A stretch of DNA of 64,000 nt from Bacteroidales bacterium M8 (lineage in GTDB: Bacteria; Bacteroidota; Bacteroidia; Bacteroidales; Muribaculaceae): the NCBI GenBank assembly GCA_001689495.1, contig LUJS01000037.1, forward strand, positions 29,952 through 93,951, in the 5' to 3' direction. Below are positions 17,730 through 26,618 of this stretch, piece after piece; position 1 is the first letter of the stretch; the number at the start of each line of letters is the position of its first letter. Made by a program: the position numbers and the translations under genes. The notes below the pieces were generated by a model. It had not been told where the DNA came from. It searched no databases and saw nothing but the letters and a program-made list of their open reading frames with translations.

Positions 17730-18677
17730 ATGTCAACAACACTGGTAAACACCGATTTCAATTTCCCCGGTCAGACTTCGGTCTATCACGGCAAGGTACG
17801 CGACGTCTATAGCATCGGCGACGACCTGCTTGTCATGGTAGCCACCGACCGCATATCGGCATTCGACGTCATTCTGCCCAAAGGCATCCCCTATAAGGGA
17901 CAGGCACTCAACCAGATAGCCTCGACCATGCTCGACGCCACCGCCGACATCGTTCCCAACTGGAAGATAGCCGTGCCCGACCCGATGGTCACCGTGGGCC
18001 GCCGTTGCGAGGGCCTTCGCCTCGAGATGATTATCCGCGGCTATCTGGCCGGCAGCGCATGGCGCGCATACAAGAACGGCGTGCGCGAGATCTGCGGCGT
18101 CAAGCTCCCCGAGGGGATGATCGAGAACCAGCGTTTCCCCGAGCCCATCATCACCCCCACCACCAAGGCCGACGCCGGCCACGACGAGGACATCTCGCGC
18201 GACGAGGCCATAGCACAGGGCATCGTCACCGCCGAGCAGTTTGACACGATGGCCGCATACACCCGCGCCCTCTTCAAGAAAGGCTCGGAGATGGCAGCCG
18301 AGAAGGGCCTCATCCTCGTGGACACCAAATATGAGTTCGGCCTCCACGAGGGCAAGGTGATGCTGATCGACGAGATCCATACCCCCGACTCGTCGCGCTA
18401 CTTCTATGCCGACGGCTATGAGGAGCGTCTGGCCAAGGGCGAGCCCCAGCGCCAGCTCTCGAAGGAGTTCGTGCGCGAGTGGCTCATGGCCAACGGATTC
18501 ATGGGCAAGGAGGGCCAGCAGGTGCCCGAGATGACCGACGAGTTCTGCAACGAGGTATCCGAAAGATATATCGAGCTCTACGAGCACATCACCGGCAAGA
18601 AGTTCGTCAAGGCCCCCGAGGAGCATCTGGCAGACCGCATAGCCAAGAACGTGCTTGACTGCCTCGCCAATCTCTGA
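17730..18677 (+). CDS. purC: Phosphoribosylaminoimidazole-succinocarboxamide synthase
   Basis: Joins aspartate to CAIR to form SAICAR in purine synthesis. At 315 aa it belongs to the longer class of SAICAR synthetases. Visible landmarks are HGKVRDVYSIGDDLLVMVATDR (ATP-binding strand, split here by D20-type residues), ISAFDVILPKGIPYKG, EMIIRGYLAGSAW, PIITPTTKADAGHDEDIS and LILVDTKYEFG. First gene of a rightward operon with menG, the DUF3467 gene and cysS. Confidence 0.97.
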   Translation: MSTTLVNTDFNFPGQTSVYHGKVRDVYSIGDDLLVMVATDRISAFDVILPKGIPYKGQALNQIASTMLDATADIVPNWKIAVPDPMVTVGRRCEGLRLEMIIRGYLAGSAWRAYKNGVREICGVKLPEGMIENQRFPEPIITPTTKADAGHDEDISRDEAIAQGIVTAEQFDTMAAYTRALFKKGSEMAAEKGLILVDTKYEFGLHEGKVMLIDEIHTPDSSRYFYADGYEERLAKGEPQRQLSKEFVREWLMANGFMGKEGQQVPEMTDEFCNEVSERYIELYEHITGKKFVKAPEEHLADRIAKNVLDCLANL

Positions 18678-18702
18678 CACCATCCCACACCGGCGGCACA
18701 GC

Positions 18703-19443
18703 ATGAAAGTCGAGGAGATCACGCCATACGGAGGCGACGACAAGACCGAGCAGGTCAGGGAGATGTTTGACAGCATCGCCCCGGCCTACGACTTCATGAA
18801 CCGTGCCATGACCCTCGGGCTCGACCACAGCTGGCGGCGCAAGGCCGTGAGCCTGCTCGGACCCGCCGCGAGGTATCCCCGCGTGCTCGACGTGGCCACC
18901 GGCACGGCCGACATAGCCCTCAAGCTCGCCGCCGCACACGGCACCCCCGAGATAACGGGCATAGACCTGTCGGAGGAGATGCTGCGCATAGGGCGCGACA
19001 AGGTCGCCTCGGCCCGCCTGCCCGAAGGCACCCGCATCACCCTCGAGCAGGGCGACTGCCTCGACCTCAAGTTCGGCGACGCCGAGTTCGACGGAGTCAT
19101 CTGCGCCTACGGCGTGCGCAACTTCGCCTCGATAGAGACCGGACTGCGCTCGATGTGGCGCGTGCTCAGGCCCGGCGGACGTGTGGTGATACTCGAGCTC
19201 TCGACCCCCGGGTCGCCCCTTGTCAGACCGTTCTACAGGCTCTATACGCGCCACGTCATCCCCACGGTGGGACGCATGGTATCCAAGGACGTGCGGGCAT
19301 ACAGCTACCTGCCCGAGTCGATAGCCGCCGTCCCGCAGGGTCAGGCCATGGTCCGGCTGCTGGAACAGGCCGGATTCAGCTCGGCGCGGGTCATCAGCCT
19401 GTGCTTCGGAGCCTGTTCGATCTATACCGCCGAAAAGGCATGA
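18703..19443 (+). CDS. menG: Demethylmenaquinone methyltransferase MenG/UbiE
   Basis: SAM-dependent C-methyltransferase for the last step of menaquinone synthesis. The start is placed at 18703 (MKVEEITPYG); a longer frame from 18655 would overlap purC by 23 bp and adds a non-conserved stretch. Motif I is VLDVATGTADIAL (about 64-76), with FDSIAPAYDFMNRAMTLGLD near the N-terminus and VRNFASIETGL and RVLRPGGRVVILE as later UbiE signatures. Being 246 aa it is of normal length. Bacteroidales make menaquinone and not ubiquinone, hence menG is preferred to ubiE. Confidence 0.93.
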   Translation: MKVEEITPYGGDDKTEQVREMFDSIAPAYDFMNRAMTLGLDHSWRRKAVSLLGPAARYPRVLDVATGTADIALKLAAAHGTPEITGIDLSEEMLRIGRDKVASARLPEGTRITLEQGDCLDLKFGDAEFDGVICAYGVRNFASIETGLRSMWRVLRPGGRVVILELSTPGSPLVRPFYRLYTRHVIPTVGRMVSKDVRAYSYLPESIAAVPQGQAMVRLLEQAGFSSARVISLCFGACSIYTAEKA

Positions 19444-19483
19444 AACAAACAAATTCACTAACCAACAAACACACCAGACAAAA

Positions 19484-19816
19484 ATGGCAAATCCCCAGCA
19501 ACCCCAGAACGAAATCAAGATAGAACTCACACCCGAAGTTGCCAAAGGCATCTACTCGAACCTCGCCGTCATCACCCACGGCCCCAACGAGTTCTTCGTA
19601 GACTTCATCACCATGGCACCCAACATGCCTCAGGCAAAGGTGCAGAGCCGCATCATCATGAGCCCCGAGAACGCCAAGAACCTTCTGGGCGCCCTCATGG
19701 AGAACGTCAAGAAGTACGAGGCCACCTTCGGCGAGATCCGCCCCAAGCGTCCCGTAGGCAACCCCGGCGGCAACGGCGAGATACCCAACCCCTTCATCAA
19801 CAGCGGCAAAGCCTAA
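19484..19816 (+). CDS. DUF3467 domain protein, 110 aa
   Basis: Small conserved protein of unknown function. The sequence fits DUF3467 along its length: ELTPEVAKGIYSNLAVITHG, then EFFVDFITMAPNMPQAKVQSRIIMSP split by conserved F and P positions, then NLLGALMENVKKYEATFG. The C-terminal 25 residues are Gly/Pro/Asn-rich and probably disordered. It has no signal peptide. It lies between menG and cysS in the purC operon; the neighbours do not suggest a specific role. Confidence 0.9.
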   Translation: MANPQQPQNEIKIELTPEVAKGIYSNLAVITHGPNEFFVDFITMAPNMPQAKVQSRIIMSPENAKNLLGALMENVKKYEATFGEIRPKRPVGNPGGNGEIPNPFINSGKA

Positions 19817-19828
19817 CCCCCGAGCACA

Positions 19829-21322
19829 ATGGCTGACATCCGACCCAACAACCTGACCATCTACAACACCCTGTCGCGCACCAAACAGCCTTTCCGGCCC
19901 ATCAACGAGGGGCGCGTGGGGATGTATGTGTGCGGCCCGACAGTCTATGGCGACGGCCATCTGGGGCACGCACGTCCGGCCATCACGTTCGACATCCTGT
20001 TCCGCTATCTGCAGCACCTCGGATACAAGGTGCGCTATGTCCGCAACATCACCGACGTCGGCCACCTCGAGCACGACGCCGACGAGGGCGAGGACAAGAT
20101 AGCCAAGAAGGCACGCCTCGAGCAGCTCGAGCCGATGGAGGTGGTGCAGCACTACCTGACACGCTATCACAAGGCCATGGAGGCTCTGGGCGTGCTGCCC
20201 CCGTCGATCGAGCCCCACGCATCGGGCCACATCATCGAGCAGATCGAGTATGTCAAGAAGATACTCGACAGCGGATATGCCTACATATCCGAGGGCTCGG
20301 TCTATTTCGATGTGCCCAAGTATAACAGAGACCACCGCTACGGCAAGCTCTCGGGCCGCAACATCGACGAGCTCTATGCCACCACGCGCGCCCTCGACGG
20401 ACAGAGCGAGAAGCACAACCCCGCCGACTTCGCGCTGTGGAAAAAGGCGTCGCCCGAGCACATCATGCACTGGCCCTCGCCGTGGAGCGAGGGATTTCCC
20501 GGCTGGCACCTCGAGTGCTCGACCATGAGCGAGAAGTATCTGGGCGAGACATTCGACATACACGGCGGCGGCATGGACCTGATGTTCCCACACCACGAGT
20601 GCGAGATAGCCCAGTCTGTGGCCCGCAACGGACACGAGACGGTGCGATACTGGATGCACAACAACATGATAACCATCAACGGCAAGAAGATGGGCAAGAG
20701 TCTGGGCAACTTCATCACGCTCGACGAGTTCTTCAACGGCTCGCACCCGCTGCTGACCCAGCCCTATTCGCCGATGACGATCAGGTTCTTCATCCTTCAG
20801 GCACACTATCGCGGCACCGTCGACTTCTCGAACGAGGCCCTGCAGGCATCCGAGAAGGCCCTGCAGCGCATGACCGAGGGATACCGCCGCCTGCGCGAGC
20901 TGACCCCCTCGGCCACCTCGACGATAGACGTCAGCGGCATCCGCGAGAAGTGCTATGAGGCCATGGACGACGACCTCAATACCCCCGTGCTGATAGCCAA
21001 CCTGTTTGACGCGCTGCGTCTGGTCAATCAGGTCAAGGACGGCAAGGCGACGGCGACACAGGCCGACATAGACGAGCTGAGAGAGATATTCGACACGTTC
21101 CTCGTCGACATCCTCGGCATCCGTACCGAACAGGGCGGAGCCTCGGCCGACGGCGGCGAGTCGCTCAAGCCCTTCGAGGGTGCCGTGGACCTGCTGCTCG
21201 AGATGCGCGGCAAGGCCAAGGCCGCCAAGGACTGGGCCACCTCAGACCTGATACGCGACCGTCTGGCCGCTCTCGGATTCACCGTCAAGGATACCCGCGA
21301 CGGCGCCGAATGGTCTCTCTGA
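19829..21322 (+). CDS. cysS: Cysteinyl-tRNA synthetase
   Basis: Charges tRNA-Cys. At 497 aa it is of normal length. The HIGH equivalent is DGHLGHARP (about 43-51) directly after the zinc-ligand motif MYVCGPTVYG; the other zinc ligands are in HLECSTMSEKYLG and HHECEIAQS. KMSKS is KKMGKSLGN (about 287-295). The anticodon-binding helical part has typical length. Last gene of the purC operon, followed by a hairpin. Confidence 0.97.
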   Translation: MADIRPNNLTIYNTLSRTKQPFRPINEGRVGMYVCGPTVYGDGHLGHARPAITFDILFRYLQHLGYKVRYVRNITDVGHLEHDADEGEDKIAKKARLEQLEPMEVVQHYLTRYHKAMEALGVLPPSIEPHASGHIIEQIEYVKKILDSGYAYISEGSVYFDVPKYNRDHRYGKLSGRNIDELYATTRALDGQSEKHNPADFALWKKASPEHIMHWPSPWSEGFPGWHLECSTMSEKYLGETFDIHGGGMDLMFPHHECEIAQSVARNGHETVRYWMHNNMITINGKKMGKSLGNFITLDEFFNGSHPLLTQPYSPMTIRFFILQAHYRGTVDFSNEALQASEKALQRMTEGYRRLRELTPSATSTIDVSGIREKCYEAMDDDLNTPVLIANLFDALRLVNQVKDGKATATQADIDELREIFDTFLVDILGIRTEQGGASADGGESLKPFEGAVDLLLEMRGKAKAAKDWATSDLIRDRLAALGFTVKDTRDGAEWSL

Positions 21323-21345
21323 CGACAGACAGATATTAAAATTTC

Positions 21346-21395
21346 AGATGGTCCGGCCGGACCGGGTCAACCGGTTCTGACGGACCATCTTCTTT
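21346..21395 (+). terminator. Terminator after cysS
   Basis: AGATGGTCCG (21346-21355) pairs with CGGACCATCT (21381-21390), with inner GGCCGGACCGGG/CCGGTT pairing, followed by TCTTT. Confidence 0.7.
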
Positions 21396-21418
21396 AACCC
21401 GAAAACCAAGACCACACC

Positions 21419-22603
21419 ATGCTGTTCGACCAGCTTTCAGACCTACTCGCATCGTGGGGCATGAGCGCCGACGTGCTCATGCCGTGGACCACCGCCATAT
21501 CGTCGACACTCTCGCTGGCACTTGCCTATGCCGTCTATCTCGTCATCACCAAGGGTATCATACCCGTGGTGCTGAGGTTCGTGGCATTCACCGAGGCCAA
21601 ATGGGACGACATACTCTTCAACCCGCCGCTGCTGCGCGTGGTGGCCGAGCTGGCCTTCGTGCTGGTGCTTCAGGCCACGCTGCTGCCGTCGCTGACGGGC
21701 TACGTCACCCTGCACGGCATCGCCACGGTGGGGTGCCGCGTGGCCATCGTGTGCGTGATAGTACACCTGATAAACAGGTTTCTGGTGGCCGTCTACGACA
21801 TGCTGGCGTCCGAGTCGACCGGCAGGGTGTCGTCGCTCAAGGGCATATTGCAGATGCTTCAGGTGGTGTCGATATGCATAGGCATCATCATAGTCATCTC
21901 CATACTGGCCGACAGGAATCCCGTGACCATCATCACCGGACTCGGAGCCGCCGCCACGGTGCTGATGCTGGTGTTCAAGGACTCGATAATGGGTGTAGTG
22001 GCCGGGGTGCAGCTGACCCTCAACGACATGCTGCGCCCGGGCGACTGGATCACCGTCCCCGCCCGGCACATCAACGGCACCGTGCTCGAGGTGGGCCTGA
22101 CCACGGTCAAGGTCAAGAACTTCGACAACACCATAGTCACGGTGCCTCCATACTCGCTGGTCAGCGAGTCGTTCCAGAACTGGCGCGGCATGTCCGATTC
22201 GGGTGGCCGACGGGTCAACCGCTCGTTCACCATAGATGTCAACTCGGTCACGTTCTGCACGCCCGAGATGATAGAGAGCTTCCGCGGCGAGGAGTGGGGA
22301 CGCCGCCTCGACCCCGAGAAACAATACGTCAACCTGACACTGTTCCGCCACTATCTCGAGCACTATATCTCGACCCTGCCGCAGCTCAACAACAGTGACG
22401 GGATGCTCTACATGGTGCGCGAGCTCGCCCCCACCCCGCAGGGCATACCCCTCGACCTCTACCTGTTCACCTCGCTGACCTCGTGGAAGCCCTACGAGCA
22501 CTTTCAGGCCGGCATCATGGACCACATCGTTGCCTCGGTGCACCGCTTCGGGCTGCGCATATATCAGGCTCCATCGGGACTCGACTTCAGGCCGCAGGCA
22601 TAA
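21419..22603 (+). CDS. Mechanosensitive ion channel, MscS family (YbdG-like), 394 aa
   Basis: Inner-membrane tension-gated channel that releases solutes on osmotic downshift. Four to five membrane helices are predicted at about 22-45, 60-80, 98-118, 142-160 and the pore helix TM3 at about 168-195 (GLGAAATVLMLVFKDSIMGVVAGVQ, read in two parts). The beta domain follows with MLRPGDWITV and NGTVLEVGLTTVKVKNFDNT, then VPPYSLVSESFQNWRGM. The C-terminal extension of about 140 residues is typical of the longer YbdG subfamily. It is a stand-alone gene between terminator and repeat-free gap. Confidence 0.92.
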   Translation: MLFDQLSDLLASWGMSADVLMPWTTAISSTLSLALAYAVYLVITKGIIPVVLRFVAFTEAKWDDILFNPPLLRVVAELAFVLVLQATLLPSLTGYVTLHGIATVGCRVAIVCVIVHLINRFLVAVYDMLASESTGRVSSLKGILQMLQVVSICIGIIIVISILADRNPVTIITGLGAAATVLMLVFKDSIMGVVAGVQLTLNDMLRPGDWITVPARHINGTVLEVGLTTVKVKNFDNTIVTVPPYSLVSESFQNWRGMSDSGGRRVNRSFTIDVNSVTFCTPEMIESFRGEEWGRRLDPEKQYVNLTLFRHYLEHYISTLPQLNNSDGMLYMVRELAPTPQGIPLDLYLFTSLTSWKPYEHFQAGIMDHIVASVHRFGLRIYQAPSGLDFRPQA

Positions 22604-22861
22604 AAAAACAGTTTTTTCTGTAACAAAATCCGTGCAGCGGCGGTCATACGTAGAAAAAAGCCACTCCCGACGACGTGATGGCCATGTACAAGAAAACAAA
22701 ATAGACCTATCCCGTCCACAATAAAGGGCTGACCATAAACAACTCGCGACCGGGAGGCGTTATATGTGAAACAGACCAAAACGTCGGCGATTCCGCAATT
22801 GCTTGTTTCGGAAAAACTGACTAATTTTGCATCTGAATCACGTTTTAACACCGCCATCATT
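22604..22861. other. Intergenic region before the exporter operon
   Basis: 258 bp without a convincing gene. A weak T-loop hairpin (ACAG-TTTTTT-CTGT) directly follows the MscS stop. The remainder holds only the promoter at 22799-22829. Confidence 0.6.
22799..22829 (+). promoter_or_regulatory. Promoter of the TolC/HlyD/permease operon
   Basis: TTG at 22799-22801, 20 bp, then TAATTTTG at 22822-22829. The box lies inside the longest reading frame, which shows that translation starts downstream, at 22862. Confidence 0.7.
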
Positions 22862-24370
22862 ATGAAATGCCGCCTTAAAGCGCTATCCGTCACATTGTTA
22901 TCGGCACTGATGTCTGCTGTCTGCGCATCGGGTGCCGAACCGTCGGCCCCTACCGTCGAACCGGGGTCGGTACTCACCCTCGAGCAATGCCGCTCGCTGG
23001 CCATGGGCAACAACAAGCTGCTCAGGCAGGCCGCCGAGGAGATACGTGCAGCCAAATACCAGAAAGACGAGGCGTTTGCCGCATACCTCCCCTCGATCGA
23101 CTTTGCCGGAGGCTATATGTATAATCAGAAAAAACTCTCGATGTTCGATTCGGACCAGCTGCTGCCGGTCAAGACGTTCAACCTCGAGAAGCAGGGCTAT
23201 GAGTTCCAGATAGTCAAGAACCCGATGACCGGAGAGCCCATCACCGTCAACGGCCAGCCCGTGCCCGAGCAGGTCGCCTACCTGCCCAAGGATGCGCTGA
23301 CATACGACATCCACAACGTATTTTTCGGAGCCGTCACGCTGACCCAGCCCATATTCATGGGCGGCAAGATCGTGGCCATGAACAAGATAACCGGCTATGC
23401 CGAGGAGCTGGCACGCGCCAAGCGCAACAATCAGGCCCGCGACATAGTCTATGCCGTCGACGCCGCCTACTGGCAACTGGTATCGCTCAAGGCCAAGCAG
23501 CGTCTGGCGGTGAGCTATGTCAACCTGCTCGACACCCTGCGCCACAACGTCGACCTGATGCTGCAGCAGGGAGTGGCCACGAGGCGTGACCTGCTCACGG
23601 TCGACGTCAAGCTCAACTCGGCCAAGGTGGACCTGACCAAAGTAGACAACGGCCTGTCGCTGTGCCGCATGGCGCTGGCGCAGTTGTGCGGATTTCCCAT
23701 CCATACCCCCTATACGGTGGCCGACGAGGACGCAGCCGCCCTCGACAACGAGAACCTGATACGCGAGGCCACCTCGGACAAGCAGATAGACATGGGCGAG
23801 GTCTATGCCCGCCGCGACGACCTGCGCCAGCTCGAGCTGGGAGTGCAGATATTCAAGCAGAAGGAGAATGTGGCCCGCTCGGCCATGATGCCCAATCTGG
23901 CACTGGTGGGCGCATACTCGTTCTCGAACCCCAATCTCTTTGACGGATTCAAGAAACGATTCAACGGAGCGTTCTCGGTCGGAGCGATGCTCACCATACC
24001 CATCTGGCACTGGGGCGGCAACTACAACAAGCTGCGCGCCGCCAAGGCCCAGACCAACTCGATGCGCATGGAGCTCGAGAATGCCAAGGAGATGATAGAC
24101 CTGCAGGTGAGTCAGGCCACGTTCAAGGCCAGCGAGGCCGTCAAGACCCGCACCATGACGGAGTCGAATCTGGCCGAGGCCGACGAGAACCTGCGCTGCG
24201 CCACCATCGGATTTCGCGACGGCGTGATGACCGTGGACAACGTGATGGAGGCCCAGACCGCTTGGCTCAAGGCCCACAGCGAGGACATTGATGCACGCAT
24301 CGACCTGTATCTCTGCGACGTATATCTCGCCAAGGTGCTTGGCACATTATCAACATCAGAAATTCAATGA
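22862..24370 (+). CDS. TolC family outer-membrane efflux protein, 502 aa
   Basis: Outer-membrane channel of a tripartite exporter. The start at 22862 is set by the signal peptide (MKCRLKALSVTLLSALMSAV then CASG) and by the promoter upstream. Two outer membrane efflux repeats are seen: the first begins LTLEQCRSLAMGNNKLLRQA at about 39, the second contains ARRDDLRQLELGVQIFKQ and PNLALVGAYSFSNPNLF. A long insertion at about 85-150 (KKLSMFDSDQLLPVKTFN) is common in Bacteroidetes members. The final ATG-adjacent stop leaves 3 bp before the HlyD gene. Confidence 0.93.
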   Translation: MKCRLKALSVTLLSALMSAVCASGAEPSAPTVEPGSVLTLEQCRSLAMGNNKLLRQAAEEIRAAKYQKDEAFAAYLPSIDFAGGYMYNQKKLSMFDSDQLLPVKTFNLEKQGYEFQIVKNPMTGEPITVNGQPVPEQVAYLPKDALTYDIHNVFFGAVTLTQPIFMGGKIVAMNKITGYAEELARAKRNNQARDIVYAVDAAYWQLVSLKAKQRLAVSYVNLLDTLRHNVDLMLQQGVATRRDLLTVDVKLNSAKVDLTKVDNGLSLCRMALAQLCGFPIHTPYTVADEDAAALDNENLIREATSDKQIDMGEVYARRDDLRQLELGVQIFKQKENVARSAMMPNLALVGAYSFSNPNLFDGFKKRFNGAFSVGAMLTIPIWHWGGNYNKLRAAKAQTNSMRMELENAKEMIDLQVSQATFKASEAVKTRTMTESNLAEADENLRCATIGFRDGVMTVDNVMEAQTAWLKAHSEDIDARIDLYLCDVYLAKVLGTLSTSEIQ

Positions 24371-24373
24371 GCT

Positions 24374-25393
24374 ATGAAAGATAACAATCAGCCTCAGCAG
24401 ACAGCAGAGCAGAAAGAAAACAAGGTGCTGCTCGTCTCGATGTGCCTCCTCGTGGTGGCAGTGATCGTTTTGGCCATTATAGGCTTTGTGTTTCTCGACA
24501 AGCCCGACGTGATAGTCGAAGGGCAGGCAGACGCGACATCCGTGCGCATATCGGGCAAGCTGCCCGGCCGCGTGGTCGAATTCTATGTCCGCGAGGGAGA
24601 TCAGGTGCGCAAGGGCGACACCCTTGTCCACATACACTCGTCGCTGGCCGAGGCCAAACTGATGCAGGCACAGGGCATGGAGACCGTGGCCCGCACTCAG
24701 GAGAACAAGGTTGACGACGGAACCCGTCCACAGATCATCGCCACGGCCAAGCAGATGGCCGCTCAGGCCGAGGCTGCGGTGACGATAGCCGAAAAGACAT
24801 ACCGACGCATGGAGAACCTGTTCAAGGAGGGCGTCGTGTCCGAGCAGAAGCGCGACGAGGCCAAGGCCGCATACGATGCCGCCGTCGCCGCACACAAGGC
24901 GGCCCTGAGTCAGGTGAGCCTGGCCGAACAGGGCGCCCAGAAGCAGGACAAGGAGAGCGCCGCAGCCATGGTCAACGTGGCCAAGGGTGGCGTGGCCGAG
25001 GTGGAGAGCGTGCTCGAGGACCAGTATCTCACGGCTCCCTGCGACGGCCAGATAGACCAGATATATCCCGAGGAGAGCGAGCTGGTGATGATGGGCGCCC
25101 CGATAATGAGCCTGCTGCGTCTGGACGACAAGTGGGTCACCTTCAACGTGCGCGAGGATCTGCTCAAGGACATGCCCCTCGGAGGCGAGATCGAGATCAT
25201 GATACCCGCTCTGGACAAGAAGAAGGCCAAGGCCCGCATCTACTACTCGCGCGATCTGGGCAGCTATGCCACTTGGCAGGCCACCAAGACCGTGGGCCAG
25301 TGGGACTCGAAGACATTCGAGATCAAGGCCCGCACCATCGACTCGATACCCGAACTGCGTCCGGGCATGACGATCATCTATCTCAAGAAATAA
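24374..25393 (+). CDS. HlyD/EmrA family periplasmic adaptor, 339 aa
   Basis: Membrane-fusion subunit linking the permeases to the TolC protein. One N-terminal membrane helix (about 20-42, VLLVSMCLLVVAVIVLAIIG) is followed by a lipoyl-like hairpin half (SGKLPGRVVEFYVREGDQVRKG), a long coiled-coil arm rich in Ala, Lys and Glu (about 95-215) and the returning lipoyl/beta-barrel part with LTAPCDGQIDQIYPEESELV. It starts 3 bp after the TolC stop and is surely co-transcribed. Confidence 0.93.
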   Translation: MKDNNQPQQTAEQKENKVLLVSMCLLVVAVIVLAIIGFVFLDKPDVIVEGQADATSVRISGKLPGRVVEFYVREGDQVRKGDTLVHIHSSLAEAKLMQAQGMETVARTQENKVDDGTRPQIIATAKQMAAQAEAAVTIAEKTYRRMENLFKEGVVSEQKRDEAKAAYDAAVAAHKAALSQVSLAEQGAQKQDKESAAAMVNVAKGGVAEVESVLEDQYLTAPCDGQIDQIYPEESELVMMGAPIMSLLRLDDKWVTFNVREDLLKDMPLGGEIEIMIPALDKKKAKARIYYSRDLGSYATWQATKTVGQWDSKTFEIKARTIDSIPELRPGMTIIYLKK

Positions 25394-25450
25394 CAACAGT
25401 CCCGCAGGACCCTCCGCAGGGCCGGTGAGACAACACTAAATCAAACGGTT

Positions 25451-26605
25451 ATGTTAGCATCGCTTCGCCGCGGCATACGCACGCTCTGCTCGCGCAGGAT
25501 CTACCTCTTCATGATGGTGATCGTGCCGATGTTCGGTGCCTTCTTCTTCCTGAACCTGATGGATGAGGGACTGCCGCTCAAGGTGCCCGTGGCCATGGTT
25601 GACATGGACCACTCGTCGATGTCGCGGCGCATCACGCGCTCGCTCAAGGCCGGCGAACTCATAGACATCTCGGCCGACGTCGAGAGCTTTCACGAGGCGA
25701 TGGAGATGGTGAGGACCGGCAAGACGTTCGGATTCTTCTACATTCCGGCCGATTTTCAGGAGAACGCGCTGAGCGGGCGCACGCCCACGCTGTCGTTCTT
25801 CAGCAACATGAGCATCTTCGTGCCCGGCACGCTGTCGTTCAAGGGATTCAAGACCGTGGCCGTGACCACGTCGGGGTCGATAGTCGAGGCCACGCTGACG
25901 TCGACCGGCATCGGTAGCGCCATAAACGGCTCGGAGATGCTGATGCCGCTCAGGCTGGACACGCACCCCATAGGCAACCCGTGCACCAACTATTCGGTCT
26001 ATCTCTCCAACTCGTTTCTGGCGGGCCTCATCGCCCTGCTGGTGATGGTGGTGACGGTGTTCTCGATAACCTCGGAGATAAAGCACCACACGTCGCCCGA
26101 ATGGCTCGACACGGCCCGCGGCTCGATTGTCGTGGCTCTGGCCGGCAAGCTGCTGCCCCAGACCGTGATATTCTCGGCCATGGGCATAGGGATGCAGGCA
26201 GTGATGTACGGGTTCCTGCACTTCCCGATGAACTGCCCGGCATGGCACATGATTCTGGCCATGATACTGCTCGTGGTGTCGTCGCAGGCGTTCGGCCTGC
26301 TGGTGGTCGAGATAGTGCCCAACGTGCGCCTGTCGCTCATTCTGGTCAGCCTCACGGGCATCCTGTCGTTCTCGATAGCCGGATTCTCGTTCCCCGTCGA
26401 GAAGATGTATGGCGCCATCGGAATCTTTGCCTACATTCTGCCCATCAGATATTATTTCCTCATATACATCGACCAAGCACTCAACGGACTGCCGCTCTAT
26501 TATTCGCGCATATACTATGTCGTGATGCTGGGCATGTCACTGTTGCCCGTGGTCGGACTGGGCCGCCTCAGGCGCATCTGCCTCAGGCCCGTGTATGTGC
26601 CTTAA
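25451..26605 (+). CDS. ABC-2 type permease, 384 aa (first of pair)
   Basis: Integral membrane subunit of an ABC-2 exporter (YbhR/YhgE-like layout): one helix near the N-terminus (about 17-37), a large extracytoplasmic domain (about 40-175) with the VAMVDMDHSSMSRR segment seen in this family, then five to six helices from about 190 to 370. It overlaps no neighbour; the second permease begins 13 bp after its stop. No ATP-binding gene is found in the operon. Confidence 0.9.
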   Translation: MLASLRRGIRTLCSRRIYLFMMVIVPMFGAFFFLNLMDEGLPLKVPVAMVDMDHSSMSRRITRSLKAGELIDISADVESFHEAMEMVRTGKTFGFFYIPADFQENALSGRTPTLSFFSNMSIFVPGTLSFKGFKTVAVTTSGSIVEATLTSTGIGSAINGSEMLMPLRLDTHPIGNPCTNYSVYLSNSFLAGLIALLVMVVTVFSITSEIKHHTSPEWLDTARGSIVVALAGKLLPQTVIFSAMGIGMQAVMYGFLHFPMNCPAWHMILAMILLVVSSQAFGLLVVEIVPNVRLSLILVSLTGILSFSIAGFSFPVEKMYGAIGIFAYILPIRYYFLIYIDQALNGLPLYYSRIYYVVMLGMSLLPVVGLGRLRRICLRPVYVP

Positions 26606-26618
26606 AAAGTTTACAACG